64,000 bases of DNA from ZC4RG42 sp036676355 (GTDB lineage: Bacteria > Pseudomonadota > Gammaproteobacteria > Burkholderiales > SG8-39): assembly GCA_036676355.1 (NCBI GenBank), contig JAKFDA010000063.1, positions 1-64,000 of the forward strand, given 5' to 3'. The notes under the pieces were generated by a model, which had not been told where the DNA came from, searched no databases, and was given only the letters and a program-made list of their open reading frames with translations. Within the stretch, counting starts at the first letter, position 1; each line of letters opens with the position of its first letter. Both the position numbers and the translations under genes were made by a program. This document shows positions 8,710 through 18,234 of the stretch, piece after piece.

Positions 8710-9498
8710 TCAGGCCAGATCCGCCATCCCGGCGACGAGACTGAAGCCGCCATCCACATGCGTGACTTCACCGGTTATGCCGGCGGCAAGATCGGAAAGC
8801 AGAAACGCGGCCACATTGCCGACGTCATCGATCGTTACATTGCGTCGCAAAGGTGCGTTGCGCTCGACGAACTTGAAAATCTTGCCGAAGTCCGCAATGC
8901 CGGCGGCGGCAAGGGTCTTGATCGGCCCGGCAGAAATGGCGTTCGCGCGTATACCTCGGGGCCCCAGACTGTCCGCCAGATACCGTACGCACGCTTCCAG
9001 GCTCGCCTTGGCCAGCCCCATGGTGTTGTAGTGCGGAATGACGCGCTCGGCGCCGAGATAGCTCAAGGTAAGCAGCGCGCCGTTGCCGCCGGTCATCAGC
9101 GGTTGCGCGGCTTTCGCCAGCGCTGCGAAGCTGTAGCTCGAAATATCGTGCGCGATACGGAAGCCCTCGCGTGACATGCCGTCAAGGAAATTGCCGGCGA
9201 TCGCTTCGCGCGGCGCGTAGGCAACGGCGTGAACCAGACCGTCCAGGCGGTCCCAGCGCTGGCCGATGGACGCAAATAGCGCGTTGATTTCATCGTCGCT
9301 GGAAACATCGCAGGGCAGCACGATGTCCGACCCGAAGTCCGCCGCCATTTCGGCAACGCGATCCTTGAATCGATCTGTCTGATAGGTGAAAGCGAGTCGC
9401 GCGCCTTCGCGATGACAGGCTTTCGCGATGCCGTAGGCAATCGAACGATTGCTCAGCAGTCCGGTGATCAGTACTTGTTTTTCGGCGAGAAAACCCAT
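8710..9498 (-). CDS. fabI: Enoyl-[acyl-carrier-protein] reductase [NADH] FabI
   Basis: A 262-residue short-chain dehydrogenase that carries out the last reduction of type II fatty-acid elongation. The family signatures are the N-terminal VLITGLLSNRSIAYGIAKA cofactor-binding segment and the catalytic Tyr147 (SYLG), Tyr157 and Lys164 (HYNTMGLAKAS). The C-terminus VTHVDGGFSLVAGM is standard. The gene converges on ppiD and is transcribed alone. Confidence 0.96.
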   Translation of the reverse strand: MGFLAEKQVLITGLLSNRSIAYGIAKACHREGARLAFTYQTDRFKDRVAEMAADFGSDIVLPCDVSSDDEINALFASIGQRWDRLDGLVHAVAYAPREAIAGNFLDGMSREGFRIAHDISSYSFAALAKAAQPLMTGGNGALLTLSYLGAERVIPHYNTMGLAKASLEACVRYLADSLGPRGIRANAISAGPIKTLAAAGIADFGKIFKFVERNAPLRRNVTIDDVGNVAAFLLSDLAAGITGEVTHVDGGFSLVAGMADLA

Positions 9499-9858
9499 GG
9501 CGGTACCAAGGACGATGATGTGGAGCCGGATTATACGACTGCCTGAAAGGCTTTCTTCTTAATCGGCCATGGGTTTCAGTGCAGACTCATACGCCCGGAG
9601 GGCATGTGACGTCTCGGAGCTAAAGTCCATGGCGACTCCGGCGTTTGGAATCGCGCGATTATACGGGGCAGAGCGTATGCGGCGCACGCTTTGGCGTGCA
9701 TCCGCGGTTCGGATGACGGGCCGTTGAAGCCTGGGCTACACTCGGTCGGGTCCGCACGTACAAGTCCCCCACTACGGCGTCTCGTGTCGCAAACAACCTT
9801 CGGATCCGCACCTCGCTCGTCCGCGCGAAGGCCTCGCGCCTCAGCCGCGGCCGGATTC
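9499..9858. other. 360-nt divergent intergenic region with fabI -10 element
   Basis: The region separates fabI from the peptide importer. On the minus strand a perfect -10 hexamer TATAAT occurs at 9535-9530, 32 nt before the fabI ATG, but without a recognisable -35. A second TATAAT is at 9663-9658 on the same strand. A GCACGC/GCGTGC hairpin is at 9684-9699. I see no convincing gene here. Confidence 0.4.
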
Positions 9859-12018
9859 ATGCGCATTTGCCTGAGCCTGATATTGCCGGTGTCGATGCTG
9901 GCCGGCTGCGGAGAGTTGTGGAATGACCCTTATCCTGACGATCGCGGCGGCGCGAACGTGCTTTATAGCGCCTTTGTCGAGCGACCGAAGCATCTCGATC
10001 CGGTGCAGTCTTATACCGAAGACGAGGCGGCCGTCATCGGGCAGATCTACGAGCCGCCGCTGCAATATCACTACCTGAAGCGGCCCTACGCGCTGGTGCC
10101 GCTGACCGCGACGGAAGTGCCCAGGCCGAGCTATCTCGATACGGCGGGGCGACCGGTTGCCGATGACGCGCCCGACGCGGCATTCAGTGTCTATGAAATA
10201 CGCATTCGGCCCGGCATTCTTTATCAGCCACACCCGGCCTTCGCGCAGGACAAAACCGGACGCTTTCGCTATCACGATCTGTCGCGCGATGAGATCGGGC
10301 GCCTGTGGGCGCTTAGCGATTTTCCCGCCACCGGCACGCGCGAGCTCATTGCCGAGGATTACGTTTACCAGATCAAGCGGCTCGCACATCCCCATCTGCA
10401 TTCGCCGGTCTTCGGCTTGATGAGCCAGTACATCGTAGGGCTCACTGAACTGTCTGATACGCTCAGGAAAGCCGATGCGGGTTTGCGCGGCGAGGGCGAG
10501 GCAACCTGGCTCGATCTGAATCGGCACCCGCTGGAAGGCGCCGAAGTCGTCGATCGCTACACTTATCGCATCAAGCTGAAGGGGCGTTATCCGCAGTTCT
10601 CGTATTGGCTGGCGATGAATTTCTTCGCGCCTGTACCGTGGGAGGTCGATCGTTTTTATGCGCAGCCGGGCATGCGCGACGGCAAGAATCTTTCGCTCGA
10701 CTGGTACCCGGTCGGCACCGGTCCGTTCATGTTGGCCGAAAACAATCCGAACGCGCGCATGGTATTGCGGCGCAATCCCAATTATCGCGGCGAACCTTAT
10801 CCCCATGAAGGCGCACCCGGCGATGGCGAAGCGGGACTGCTCGACGACGCGGGCAAGCGCATGCCGTTCCTCGATGAAATCGTCTTTACGCGCGAGAAGG
10901 AAAGCATTCCTTACTGGAACAAGTTTCTCCAGGGCTACTACGATGCGTCTGGTATTTCCTCGGACAGTTTCGATCAGGCGGTGCAGATCGGCATCGAAGG
11001 TCAGGCCAGTCTGACGCCCGAAATGGAAGAGAAGGGCATCCAGCTCAGCACGTCGGTGGCGCCGAGCAGCTTTTATCTCGCCTTCAACTGGCTCGATAGC
11101 GTCGTGGGCGGCGACAGCGAGCGTGCGCGTAAATTGAGGCAGGCGATATCCATCGCGCTCGACTGGGAAGAGTTCATTTCCATTTTCGCCAACGGCCGCG
11201 GCATTCCCGGACAGGGCCCCATTCCGCCGGGTATCTTCGGCTTTCGCGAAGGCGATGCAGGCATCAATGATGTCGTGTATGACTGGCGCAACGGCGAGCC
11301 GGTGCGCAAAACGATCGAAGCGGCGCGCCAACTGCTCACCGAAGCCGGCTATCCGAACGGGCGCGACGCAAAGACCGGGCAACCGCTGGTGCTGTATCTG
11401 GACACCACCGATCGCGGTCCGGGCGACAAGTCGCGACTCGACTGGTATCGCAAGCAATTCGCCAAACTGAACATCCAGCTCGAAATCCGCGCGACTGACT
11501 GGAACCGCTTTCAGGAAAAAGTGCGTTCGGGCAATACGCAGCTTTTTTTCCTGGGCTGGAATGCCGATTATCCGGACCCGGAAAACTTCCTGTTCCTGTT
11601 TTACGGGCCGCAGAGTCGCGCCAAAACGCAGGGGGAAAACGCGGCGAACTACAGCAACGCCGAATACGACGCCCTGTTTCAATCCATGAAGAGCATGGAG
11701 AACGGGCCGGAGCGACAGGCGATCATCGATCGCATGGTGGAAATCCTGCGACGCGACGCACCCTGGTCCTTCGGTTTCCATCCCAAGAACTACAGCCTCT
11801 ATCACGCCTGGCTGGGCAACGTTAAACCGAACCAGATGGCGCGTAACGAGCTGAAGTATCGCAGCGTGAACGCGCAATTGCGCGAGCGAAAGCGACATGA
11901 GTGGAATCAGCCGTTCCCCTGGCCGCTCGTCGGTGTCGGCGTATTGCTGATCGTACTCGCGCTGCCTGCGGTGATCGGCTACCGGCGTCGCGAACGCGCC
12001 GTGGCGAGGCCTGCATGA
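9859..12018 (+). CDS. Peptide ABC transporter substrate-binding lipoprotein (family 5)
   Basis: A 719-residue extracytoplasmic binding protein of the oligopeptide/dipeptide (SBP_bac_5, YejA/DppA) type. The N-terminal signal MRICLSLILPVSMLAGC ends in a lipobox with Cys17, so the mature protein should be lipid-anchored. The family 5 core follows (YWLAMNFFAPVPWEVD, GTGPFML, RNPNYRGEPYP). Unusually, the C-terminus has a second membrane segment (WPLVGVGVLLIVLALPAVIG) followed by Arg-rich residues. The protein is also longer than the 530-610 residues usual for the family. I chose the ATG at 9859 because it creates the signal peptide; the frame is open upstream. It overlaps the next gene by 4 nt. 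Confidence 0.88.
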   Translation: MRICLSLILPVSMLAGCGELWNDPYPDDRGGANVLYSAFVERPKHLDPVQSYTEDEAAVIGQIYEPPLQYHYLKRPYALVPLTATEVPRPSYLDTAGRPVADDAPDAAFSVYEIRIRPGILYQPHPAFAQDKTGRFRYHDLSRDEIGRLWALSDFPATGTRELIAEDYVYQIKRLAHPHLHSPVFGLMSQYIVGLTELSDTLRKADAGLRGEGEATWLDLNRHPLEGAEVVDRYTYRIKLKGRYPQFSYWLAMNFFAPVPWEVDRFYAQPGMRDGKNLSLDWYPVGTGPFMLAENNPNARMVLRRNPNYRGEPYPHEGAPGDGEAGLLDDAGKRMPFLDEIVFTREKESIPYWNKFLQGYYDASGISSDSFDQAVQIGIEGQASLTPEMEEKGIQLSTSVAPSSFYLAFNWLDSVVGGDSERARKLRQAISIALDWEEFISIFANGRGIPGQGPIPPGIFGFREGDAGINDVVYDWRNGEPVRKTIEAARQLLTEAGYPNGRDAKTGQPLVLYLDTTDRGPGDKSRLDWYRKQFAKLNIQLEIRATDWNRFQEKVRSGNTQLFFLGWNADYPDPENFLFLFYGPQSRAKTQGENAANYSNAEYDALFQSMKSMENGPERQAIIDRMVEILRRDAPWSFGFHPKNYSLYHAWLGNVKPNQMARNELKYRSVNAQLRERKRHEWNQPFPWPLVGVGVLLIVLALPAVIGYRRRERAVARPA

Positions 12019-12992
12019 TCGGCTACATCGTGCGCCGCATCCTGTATGCGATCCCGATCCTGATCGGCGTCAACCTGATCACCTTCGCGCTGTTTTTCGT
12101 CGTCAATACGCCGGACGATATGGCGCGCATGCAGCTCGGCGCGAAACGCGTGACGGCCGATGCCATCGAAAAGTGGAAGGCGGACCGAGGCTACGACAAA
12201 CCGCTGCTTTATAACGGTGCGGCGGCCGGACTCGACAAGCTGACCGACACCATCTTCTACGAGAAATCGGTACGCTTGTTCGTATTCGATTTCGGCGAGG
12301 CGGATGACGGACGCGACATCGGCCATGAGATTCGCACGCGTATGTGGCCGAGTCTCGCCATCGCGATTCCGGTGTTCATCATCGGCCTGGCGGTCAACAT
12401 CACCTTCGCCTTGCTGATGGCGTTCTTCCGCGGCACCTATCTGGATTTTTCCGGTGTAGTGCTGTGTGTCGCGATGATGTCGATCTCCTCGCTCTTTTAC
12501 ATCATCGGCGGCCAGTACGTGATCAGCAAGCTGTGGCATCTGGTGCCGATATCCGGCTACGGCGAAGGTTTCGATGCCGCGCGCTTCGTCATGCTGCCCG
12601 TTGTCGTCGGCGTGATCAGCGGCATCGGCAGCGGCGGACGCTGGTATCGCACGCTTTTCCTGGAAGAGATCGGCAAGGACTACGTGCGCACTGCGCGCGC
12701 CAAGGGGCTGTCGGAAACGCGCGTGATGTACCGTCATGTGTTGAAAAACGGCATGATCCCGATTCTCACCGGCGCGGTGGTGGTGATTCCGCTGCTGTTC
12801 ATGGGCAGTCTGATCGCCGAATCGTTTTTCGGCATACCGGGCCTGGGCAGCTACACCATCGACGCGATCCAGGCGCAGGATTTCGCGGTCGTGCGCGCCA
12901 TGGTGTTTCTCGGTTCCGTGCTGTATATCGTCGGACTGTTGTTGACCGATATTTCCTACACGCTGGTCGATCCGCGCGTGCGGCTGGAATGA
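12015..12992 (+). CDS. Peptide ABC transporter permease (DppB/YejB type)
   Basis: A 325-residue inner-membrane permease with about six helices, starting MIGYIVRRILYAIPILIGVNLITF as in YejB/DppB proteins. The coupling (EAA-like) loop is in YVRTARAKGLSETRVMYRHVLKNGMIP. It forms the transmembrane pore with the following permease. The ATG overlaps the stop of the binding-protein gene (ATGA). Confidence 0.93.
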   Translation: MIGYIVRRILYAIPILIGVNLITFALFFVVNTPDDMARMQLGAKRVTADAIEKWKADRGYDKPLLYNGAAAGLDKLTDTIFYEKSVRLFVFDFGEADDGRDIGHEIRTRMWPSLAIAIPVFIIGLAVNITFALLMAFFRGTYLDFSGVVLCVAMMSISSLFYIIGGQYVISKLWHLVPISGYGEGFDAARFVMLPVVVGVISGIGSGGRWYRTLFLEEIGKDYVRTARAKGLSETRVMYRHVLKNGMIPILTGAVVVIPLLFMGSLIAESFFGIPGLGSYTIDAIQAQDFAVVRAMVFLGSVLYIVGLLLTDISYTLVDPRVRLE

Positions 12993-13020
12993 GCCGGTTC
13001 ATGATGAAAGAACGACGCTG

Positions 13021-14454
13021 ATGTGGGTGCTGCTGTGGACCGATGCATTGCTGTGGCTGCTGGTTGCACTGGGCATCGCCTACGCGATTTATGTGCGTGG
13101 GCAACCGCATCTGCTCGCGCCGTGGCACCGCGTGGCACGCAGCGCGGCGGGCATGAGTTCACTGGTGTTTCTGGCCGTGTTCATTGCCATTGCACTGCTT
13201 GATTCCATTCATCTGCGTCCGCGCCTGGACAACGCACCCGGCGAGACCCGGACGGTCTATTCGGTGGAAGTGCTCAGTACGCTCGATCTGTTACTGACCG
13301 GTTTGCGCACGCACACGGAGCGGACGTACTCCGCGCCGCTGGCGACGCGGGCCTACGCGAAGGAAACGATAGAGCAACCGAACGGTACGGTGACACGCGA
13401 ATTTCCGCGTCTGCGGCACGGCGGCGCGCATCTGCAGGACGAAGCATTGCGTGCGAGCGACGTGACGCGACGCGCGCTCGCGGGCGCCGCATGGGGCGTG
13501 TTGGCATGGCTGGCGGCAACGATGTACGCGCTGTGGTGTATCGCGCGCAAGGAGCATGTCGCAATCGGGCAGGCGTTTCGATTGTTATGGCGCGGGGACC
13601 CGGTCTTTCCCTGGCGTGCGACCCTGGCGAGTCTGCTTGTGTTGTGCGGACTGAGCGGCCTGATGATCGCGCTGGCGGAGAGCTATCACGTGCTCGGCAC
13701 CGACAAGGTCGGACAAGATGTGCTGTATCAGGCGCTCAAAAGCATCCGCACGGGCGTGGTGATCGGCGGGCTGACAACGCTCGTCATGCTGCCGCTCGCC
13801 ATCCTGCTCGGCATCATGGCGGGTTATTTCAAGGGGTGGGTCGATGACGTGGTGCAGTACATCTACACGACGCTCAACTCGATTCCGGGCGTGCTGCTGA
13901 TCGCGGCCGCGGTGCTGATGATGCAGGTGTATATCGACAAACATCCGGAATGGTTTCCGACCACCGCACAGCGGGCCGATTTGCGCCTGCTGTTCCTGTG
14001 CATCATTCTGGGCGTGACGAGCTGGACCGGACTTGCACGGTTGCTGCGCGGCGAGGCGCTCAAGTTGCGTGAACTGGAATACATCCAGGCGGCGCGTGCC
14101 TTCGGCGTACGCGGCGGACGAATCATCACGCGTCACGTGCTGCCGAACGTCATGCACATTGTGCTGATTTCGCTGGTCATGGATTTCAGCGGCCTGGTGC
14201 TTGCCGAAGCAGTGCTGTCCTATATCGGCGTGGGCGTCGATCCGTCGATGATCAGTTTCGGCACCATGATCAACGCCGCGCGTCTGGAAATGGCGCGCGA
14301 GCCGATGGTGTGGTGGACGCTGACGGCCGCCTTCGTGTTCATGTTCGCATTGGTGTTGGCGGCCAACCTGTTTGCCGATGCGGTGCGCGATGCCTTCGAT
14401 CCGCGTGTGTCGATCGGACCGCGTCCAGCAACGTTGGCCGGGGCGGGACGATGA
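13021..14454 (+). CDS. Peptide ABC transporter permease with N-terminal extension (DppC/YejE type)
   Basis: A 477-residue permease. The C-terminal ~260 residues are a DppC/YejE permease with the coupling loop YIQAARAFGVRGGRIITRHVLPN. An extra ~190 residues at the N-terminus contain two membrane segments, a ~100-residue region presumably periplasmic (about residues 65-155), and a third helix. Long N-terminal regions are known in YejE-like permeases, but this one is large. A 28-nt gap precedes it, and it overlaps the ATPase gene by 4 nt. Confidence 0.9.
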   Translation: MWVLLWTDALLWLLVALGIAYAIYVRGQPHLLAPWHRVARSAAGMSSLVFLAVFIAIALLDSIHLRPRLDNAPGETRTVYSVEVLSTLDLLLTGLRTHTERTYSAPLATRAYAKETIEQPNGTVTREFPRLRHGGAHLQDEALRASDVTRRALAGAAWGVLAWLAATMYALWCIARKEHVAIGQAFRLLWRGDPVFPWRATLASLLVLCGLSGLMIALAESYHVLGTDKVGQDVLYQALKSIRTGVVIGGLTTLVMLPLAILLGIMAGYFKGWVDDVVQYIYTTLNSIPGVLLIAAAVLMMQVYIDKHPEWFPTTAQRADLRLLFLCIILGVTSWTGLARLLRGEALKLRELEYIQAARAFGVRGGRIITRHVLPNVMHIVLISLVMDFSGLVLAEAVLSYIGVGVDPSMISFGTMINAARLEMAREPMVWWTLTAAFVFMFALVLAANLFADAVRDAFDPRVSIGPRPATLAGAGR

Positions 14455-16568
14455 ACGAAAATCTTGCGATGGCGGACGAACTGGACACAACACCGAATCC
14501 GGCGGGCTCGAACGCCCTGCTGCTACGCGTAAGGGATTTGCGCACGGCGCTCTATACCGACACCGGCGTGGTGCGCGCAATCGACGGTATCGATCTCGAT
14601 CTGCGCCGCGGCGAAACTTTCGCGCTGGTCGGTGAATCGGGCTGCGGCAAGAGCATGACCGCGTTGAGCATTACGCGCCTGTTGCCGGAAAACGGGCGCA
14701 TCGAGGGCGGTCGCGTGCAACTGGACGGGGTCGATCTGCTCGGCCTCAGCGAAGCGCGCATGCGCGACGTGCGCGGGCGGCGTATCGCGATGATCTTTCA
14801 GGAGCCGGCGACCAGTCTGAATCCGGTTCTCACCGTCGGCCACCAGATCGCCGAGGTGATCGAGCGGCACACGACGCTGCGCGGCGACGCGGTTCGCAAA
14901 CGCGTGCTCGAATTGCTCGATGCGGTGGGCATCGCGGACAGCGCGCGTCGCATCGACGAATATCCGTTCCAGCTTTCCGGCGGGATGAAGCAGCGCGTCA
15001 TGATCGCCGTTGCGCTCGCTGCCGATCCGGATCTGCTGATTGCCGACGAGCCGACCACGGCGCTCGATGTCACGATCCAGGCGCAGGTGCTGGAACTCCT
15101 CAAGTCGCTGCAGCGCGAGCGCGGCATGGCGATTCTGTTGATCACTCATGATCTGGGCGTGGTGTCCGGTGTGGCCGATCGCGTCGCGGTGATGTATGCG
15201 GGCCAGATTGTCGAGACCGCCACGCGCGACGATTTCTTTCGCGCGCCGCAGCATCCCTATTCGCAAAAGCTGTTCGCCTCCTTGCCGACCACCACCAAGC
15301 GTGGCGAAATGCTTGATGTCATCCCGGGGCAGGTTCCACCGCTATCCATTGATTTCGTCGGTTGCCGCTTCGCCGAGCGCTGCCCGCATGCGTGGGACCG
15401 TTGCCGCATCGAAGCGCCGGATTGGACAACCGTGACGACGACCGCGCATTGCGTGCGCTGTCATTTGCGTGAAGAGAAGGGAGCTGCGCCGGCGCGGCCT
15501 GCGGAACGCGTGGGGTCGCGCCGCGCGGACCGCGAAAGATCGGATGCGCGCCTGCTCGAAGTGGAAAATCTGCAAGTGCATTTCCCCATTCGAAAGGGGC
15601 TGTTCAAGCGCACGGTCGGCCACGTGAAAGCGGTGGATGGCGTCTCCCTCGACATCGCGCCGGGCCGCACGCTCGCATTGGTGGGCGAATCCGGTTGCGG
15701 CAAGACCACCGTAGGCAAATCGTTACTGCAGTTGATCCGCCCCACCGCAGGGGCGGTGCGCTTCAACGACGTCGATCTGACGCAATTGAAAGGCGAAGCG
15801 CTGCGTCGGCGCCGCAGCGAATTCCAGATCGTTTTTCAGGATCCCTATGCCTCGCTCAACCCGCGCATGCGGGTCGGCGACATTCTCGGCGAGGGATTGA
15901 GCGCTTTGGCCGGCGCAAGTCCGAAGAAGGAACGCGAGATTCGTATTGCGGAGCTGCTCGAGCAGGTCGGCTTGCCTGCCGAGTCGCGCTATCGCTATCC
16001 GCACGAGTTTTCTGGCGGGCAGCGGCAACGCATCGCCATCGCGCGCGCGCTCGCGGTGCAGCCCAAGCTGATCGTTTGCGATGAACCGACCAGCGCGCTC
16101 GACGTGTCGGTGCAGGCGCAGATTCTCAATCTGCTGCGCGCACTGCAACGCGATCAAGGCATCGCCTATCTGTTCATCACGCACAATCTGGCAGTCGTCG
16201 AATATCTGGCCGACGAGGTGGCGGTGATGTATCTCGGCCGAATCGTCGAACGAGGAACGGTCGCGGAAGTGCTGGGTGCGCCTAAGCATCCTTACACGCG
16301 CGCACTGCTGGCGGCGGTGCCCACCATCGAGGGGCCGCGCGAAGTGCTGCGCGCGGCGGGCGACCTGCCGTCTCCCGTGTCGCCGCCTTCGGGTTGTCAT
16401 TTCCATCCGCGCTGTATGCATGCATGGGAAAAATGCAGCGGGGAATATCCGCCCGATTTCGGATTGTCGGAAACGAGCGGGGTGAAGTGCTGGCTTTACG
16501 AATTGCCGGGCGCGCGGGAGTTTGCGCGACAGGCGGCGGAGCTCAAGCGCGCGATGGAAGAGGAGTGA
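14451..16568 (+). CDS. Peptide ABC transporter ATPase, two fused nucleotide-binding domains (YejF type)
   Basis: A 705-residue protein with two ABC ATPase modules in one chain, equivalent to DppD plus DppF. Module 1 has Walker A GESGCGKS at 61-68, signature LSGGMKQR near 175 and Walker B LLIADEP. Module 2 has Walker A GESGCGKTT at 412-420, signature FSGGQRQR and Walker B LIVCDEP. Each module ends in the Cys-rich oligopeptide-transporter C-terminal segment (VGCRFAERCPHAWDRC; GCHFHPRCMHAWEKC). It powers uptake through the two preceding permeases. The start overlaps the permease stop. Confidence 0.93.
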   Translation: MNENLAMADELDTTPNPAGSNALLLRVRDLRTALYTDTGVVRAIDGIDLDLRRGETFALVGESGCGKSMTALSITRLLPENGRIEGGRVQLDGVDLLGLSEARMRDVRGRRIAMIFQEPATSLNPVLTVGHQIAEVIERHTTLRGDAVRKRVLELLDAVGIADSARRIDEYPFQLSGGMKQRVMIAVALAADPDLLIADEPTTALDVTIQAQVLELLKSLQRERGMAILLITHDLGVVSGVADRVAVMYAGQIVETATRDDFFRAPQHPYSQKLFASLPTTTKRGEMLDVIPGQVPPLSIDFVGCRFAERCPHAWDRCRIEAPDWTTVTTTAHCVRCHLREEKGAAPARPAERVGSRRADRERSDARLLEVENLQVHFPIRKGLFKRTVGHVKAVDGVSLDIAPGRTLALVGESGCGKTTVGKSLLQLIRPTAGAVRFNDVDLTQLKGEALRRRRSEFQIVFQDPYASLNPRMRVGDILGEGLSALAGASPKKEREIRIAELLEQVGLPAESRYRYPHEFSGGQRQRIAIARALAVQPKLIVCDEPTSALDVSVQAQILNLLRALQRDQGIAYLFITHNLAVVEYLADEVAVMYLGRIVERGTVAEVLGAPKHPYTRALLAAVPTIEGPREVLRAAGDLPSPVSPPSGCHFHPRCMHAWEKCSGEYPPDFGLSETSGVKCWLYELPGAREFARQAAELKRAMEEE

Positions 16569-16571
16569 ACG

Positions 16572-18074
16572 TCAGAGGCCGCGCGCGACTTGCGACTTGC
16601 TCTTGCTGACCACCTTGTCTGACGACGAGCGCTTGGATCTGGATTTCACGGTTCTAACCGCAGGCGCCACAAGCGTCACACGCTGGCCGATACGGATGGC
16701 GCTCTTGCCGCCGTTCCAGCGTTTCAGATCGGAGACGGCGAGATTGTAGCGGCGCGCGATTTCGGAGAGCGTATCGCCACGTCGTACGATGTGATATCGG
16801 CGCGCTTCCGGTGAGGCGATTTTCGGCAGGCCCGGCGGCAGCACCGCCGTGGCGACTCTTTCCTTGCGCGGAACCAGCAAGCGCTGCCCGACGCGCAGTC
16901 GCGAACGCGAACTCAAGTGGTTGAACTCACGCAACTGGGCGACGCTGATGCCGTGCGCCTTGGCGACCTTGCTCAGCGTATCGCCGCGCTTGTACACGTA
17001 CGATTCCCACGACGACAGCGGCTTTTTGTGTGTTTCGAGATTGCGTATGAATACGTCCGCGCGGTCCGTGGGCAGCACCAGTTGCGGTGAAACGGCGGTC
17101 GACACCACCGGCCGATTGTTGCCCGGATTCAATGCGATCAACTCGGCGACGGGCATTTCAGCGAGCTTCGCCGCGATGTTGAGATCGATGTCGCGAGTGA
17201 GATCGACCGTGACGAAATAGGGCGCGTTGGGGATAGGCGCCAGTTCGATGCCGAACGTTTCGGGCTGCGCGATGATGTTTTCCAGAGCCTGCAACTTCGG
17301 CACGTAGTCGCGCGTCTCTTTCGAGACCTTCAGATGCTCGTAATCGGTGGGCTTGCCCTTGGCGCGATTGCGCGCCATCGCGCGCAGCACGCCGTTCTCG
17401 CCCATGTTGTACGACGCAAGCGCAAGATGCCAGTCGCCGTGCAATTCATAGAGGAACTGCAGATAGTCGAGCGCGGCGCTGGTGGAGGCGACGATGTCGC
17501 GTCGGCCGTCGTACCACCAGTTCTGTTCCAGGTTGTAGTACTTGCCCGTGGAGGGGATGAACTGCCACAGACCGGAAGCGCGCGCGGATGAATTCGCCAT
17601 CGGATTGAATGCGCTTTCCACCATGGGCAGCAACGCCAGTTCGGTCGGCATACCGCGTTTCTCCAGTTCCTCCACGATGTGGAAAAGGTAACGGCGGCTG
17701 CGCTCGACCATGATGCCCATTTGTTCGGGACGTTCGGCGTACCAGGCCTGACGCCGAACGACCAACGACCCGTCGAGATCGGGCATGGCGAAGCCGCGGC
17801 GTATGCGTTCCCATAGATCGTCCGGCGCATTGTCAACAGAATCGACACTGCGGCGCGCACCCAGATCGCGCACATCGCGCACATCGATATCGTCGGCGCT
17901 TTCGGAACGGTCGCCCAAGGTCGGCTGCGCATCCTGCGCACGCTCGAAAGGCAACTGGATGTTGAAGTATTCGGGAGGAAGATTGTGCAGGATCGGGTCG
18001 ACCGCGCGTGCGGGCCCGCAGGCCAGACCGAGGGCGGCCATCAGCATGAAAAGCTGCAGGAATGTTCGGCGCAC
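16572..18074 (-). CDS. mltD: Membrane-bound lytic murein transglycosylase D with LysM repeats
   Basis: A 500-residue exported muramidase-like enzyme that cleaves peptidoglycan to 1,6-anhydromuropeptides. It has an N-terminal signal sequence (MRRTFLQLFMLMAALGLACG), then an SLT catalytic domain with Glu153 in PMVESAFNP and the motifs SARASGLWQFIPSTG and ALASYNMGENGV. Two LysM peptidoglycan-binding modules follow (YKRGDTLSKVAKAHGI and HIVRRGDTLSEIARRYNL). The C-terminal tail is Lys/Ser/Arg-rich. It converges on the ABC ATPase gene with 3 nt between the stop codons. Confidence 0.93.
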   Translation of the reverse strand: MRRTFLQLFMLMAALGLACGPARAVDPILHNLPPEYFNIQLPFERAQDAQPTLGDRSESADDIDVRDVRDLGARRSVDSVDNAPDDLWERIRRGFAMPDLDGSLVVRRQAWYAERPEQMGIMVERSRRYLFHIVEELEKRGMPTELALLPMVESAFNPMANSSARASGLWQFIPSTGKYYNLEQNWWYDGRRDIVASTSAALDYLQFLYELHGDWHLALASYNMGENGVLRAMARNRAKGKPTDYEHLKVSKETRDYVPKLQALENIIAQPETFGIELAPIPNAPYFVTVDLTRDIDLNIAAKLAEMPVAELIALNPGNNRPVVSTAVSPQLVLPTDRADVFIRNLETHKKPLSSWESYVYKRGDTLSKVAKAHGISVAQLREFNHLSSRSRLRVGQRLLVPRKERVATAVLPPGLPKIASPEARRYHIVRRGDTLSEIARRYNLAVSDLKRWNGGKSAIRIGQRVTLVAPAVRTVKSRSKRSSSDKVVSKSKSQVARGL

Positions 18075-18234
18075 GATGCCTCCCCGAAGAGCGGCCGATC
18101 ATAGGCGGCCGCACGGCGAGCGTCAAATTGAAATCAGGCGGTTAGCGGCGACTTTGCCACCTTCTGCAGCATGCAAATCGCGGGCCGCGTGCGACATGTC
18201 CTGCATGCGACGCCGGCGCGTCGCATAAAACACA

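Noticed and set aside
9576..9866. 96-codon frame on the minus strand between fabI and the peptide importer
   Set aside because: Arg/Pro/Ala-rich random composition, no ribosome-binding site, and it overlaps the start of the lipoprotein gene.
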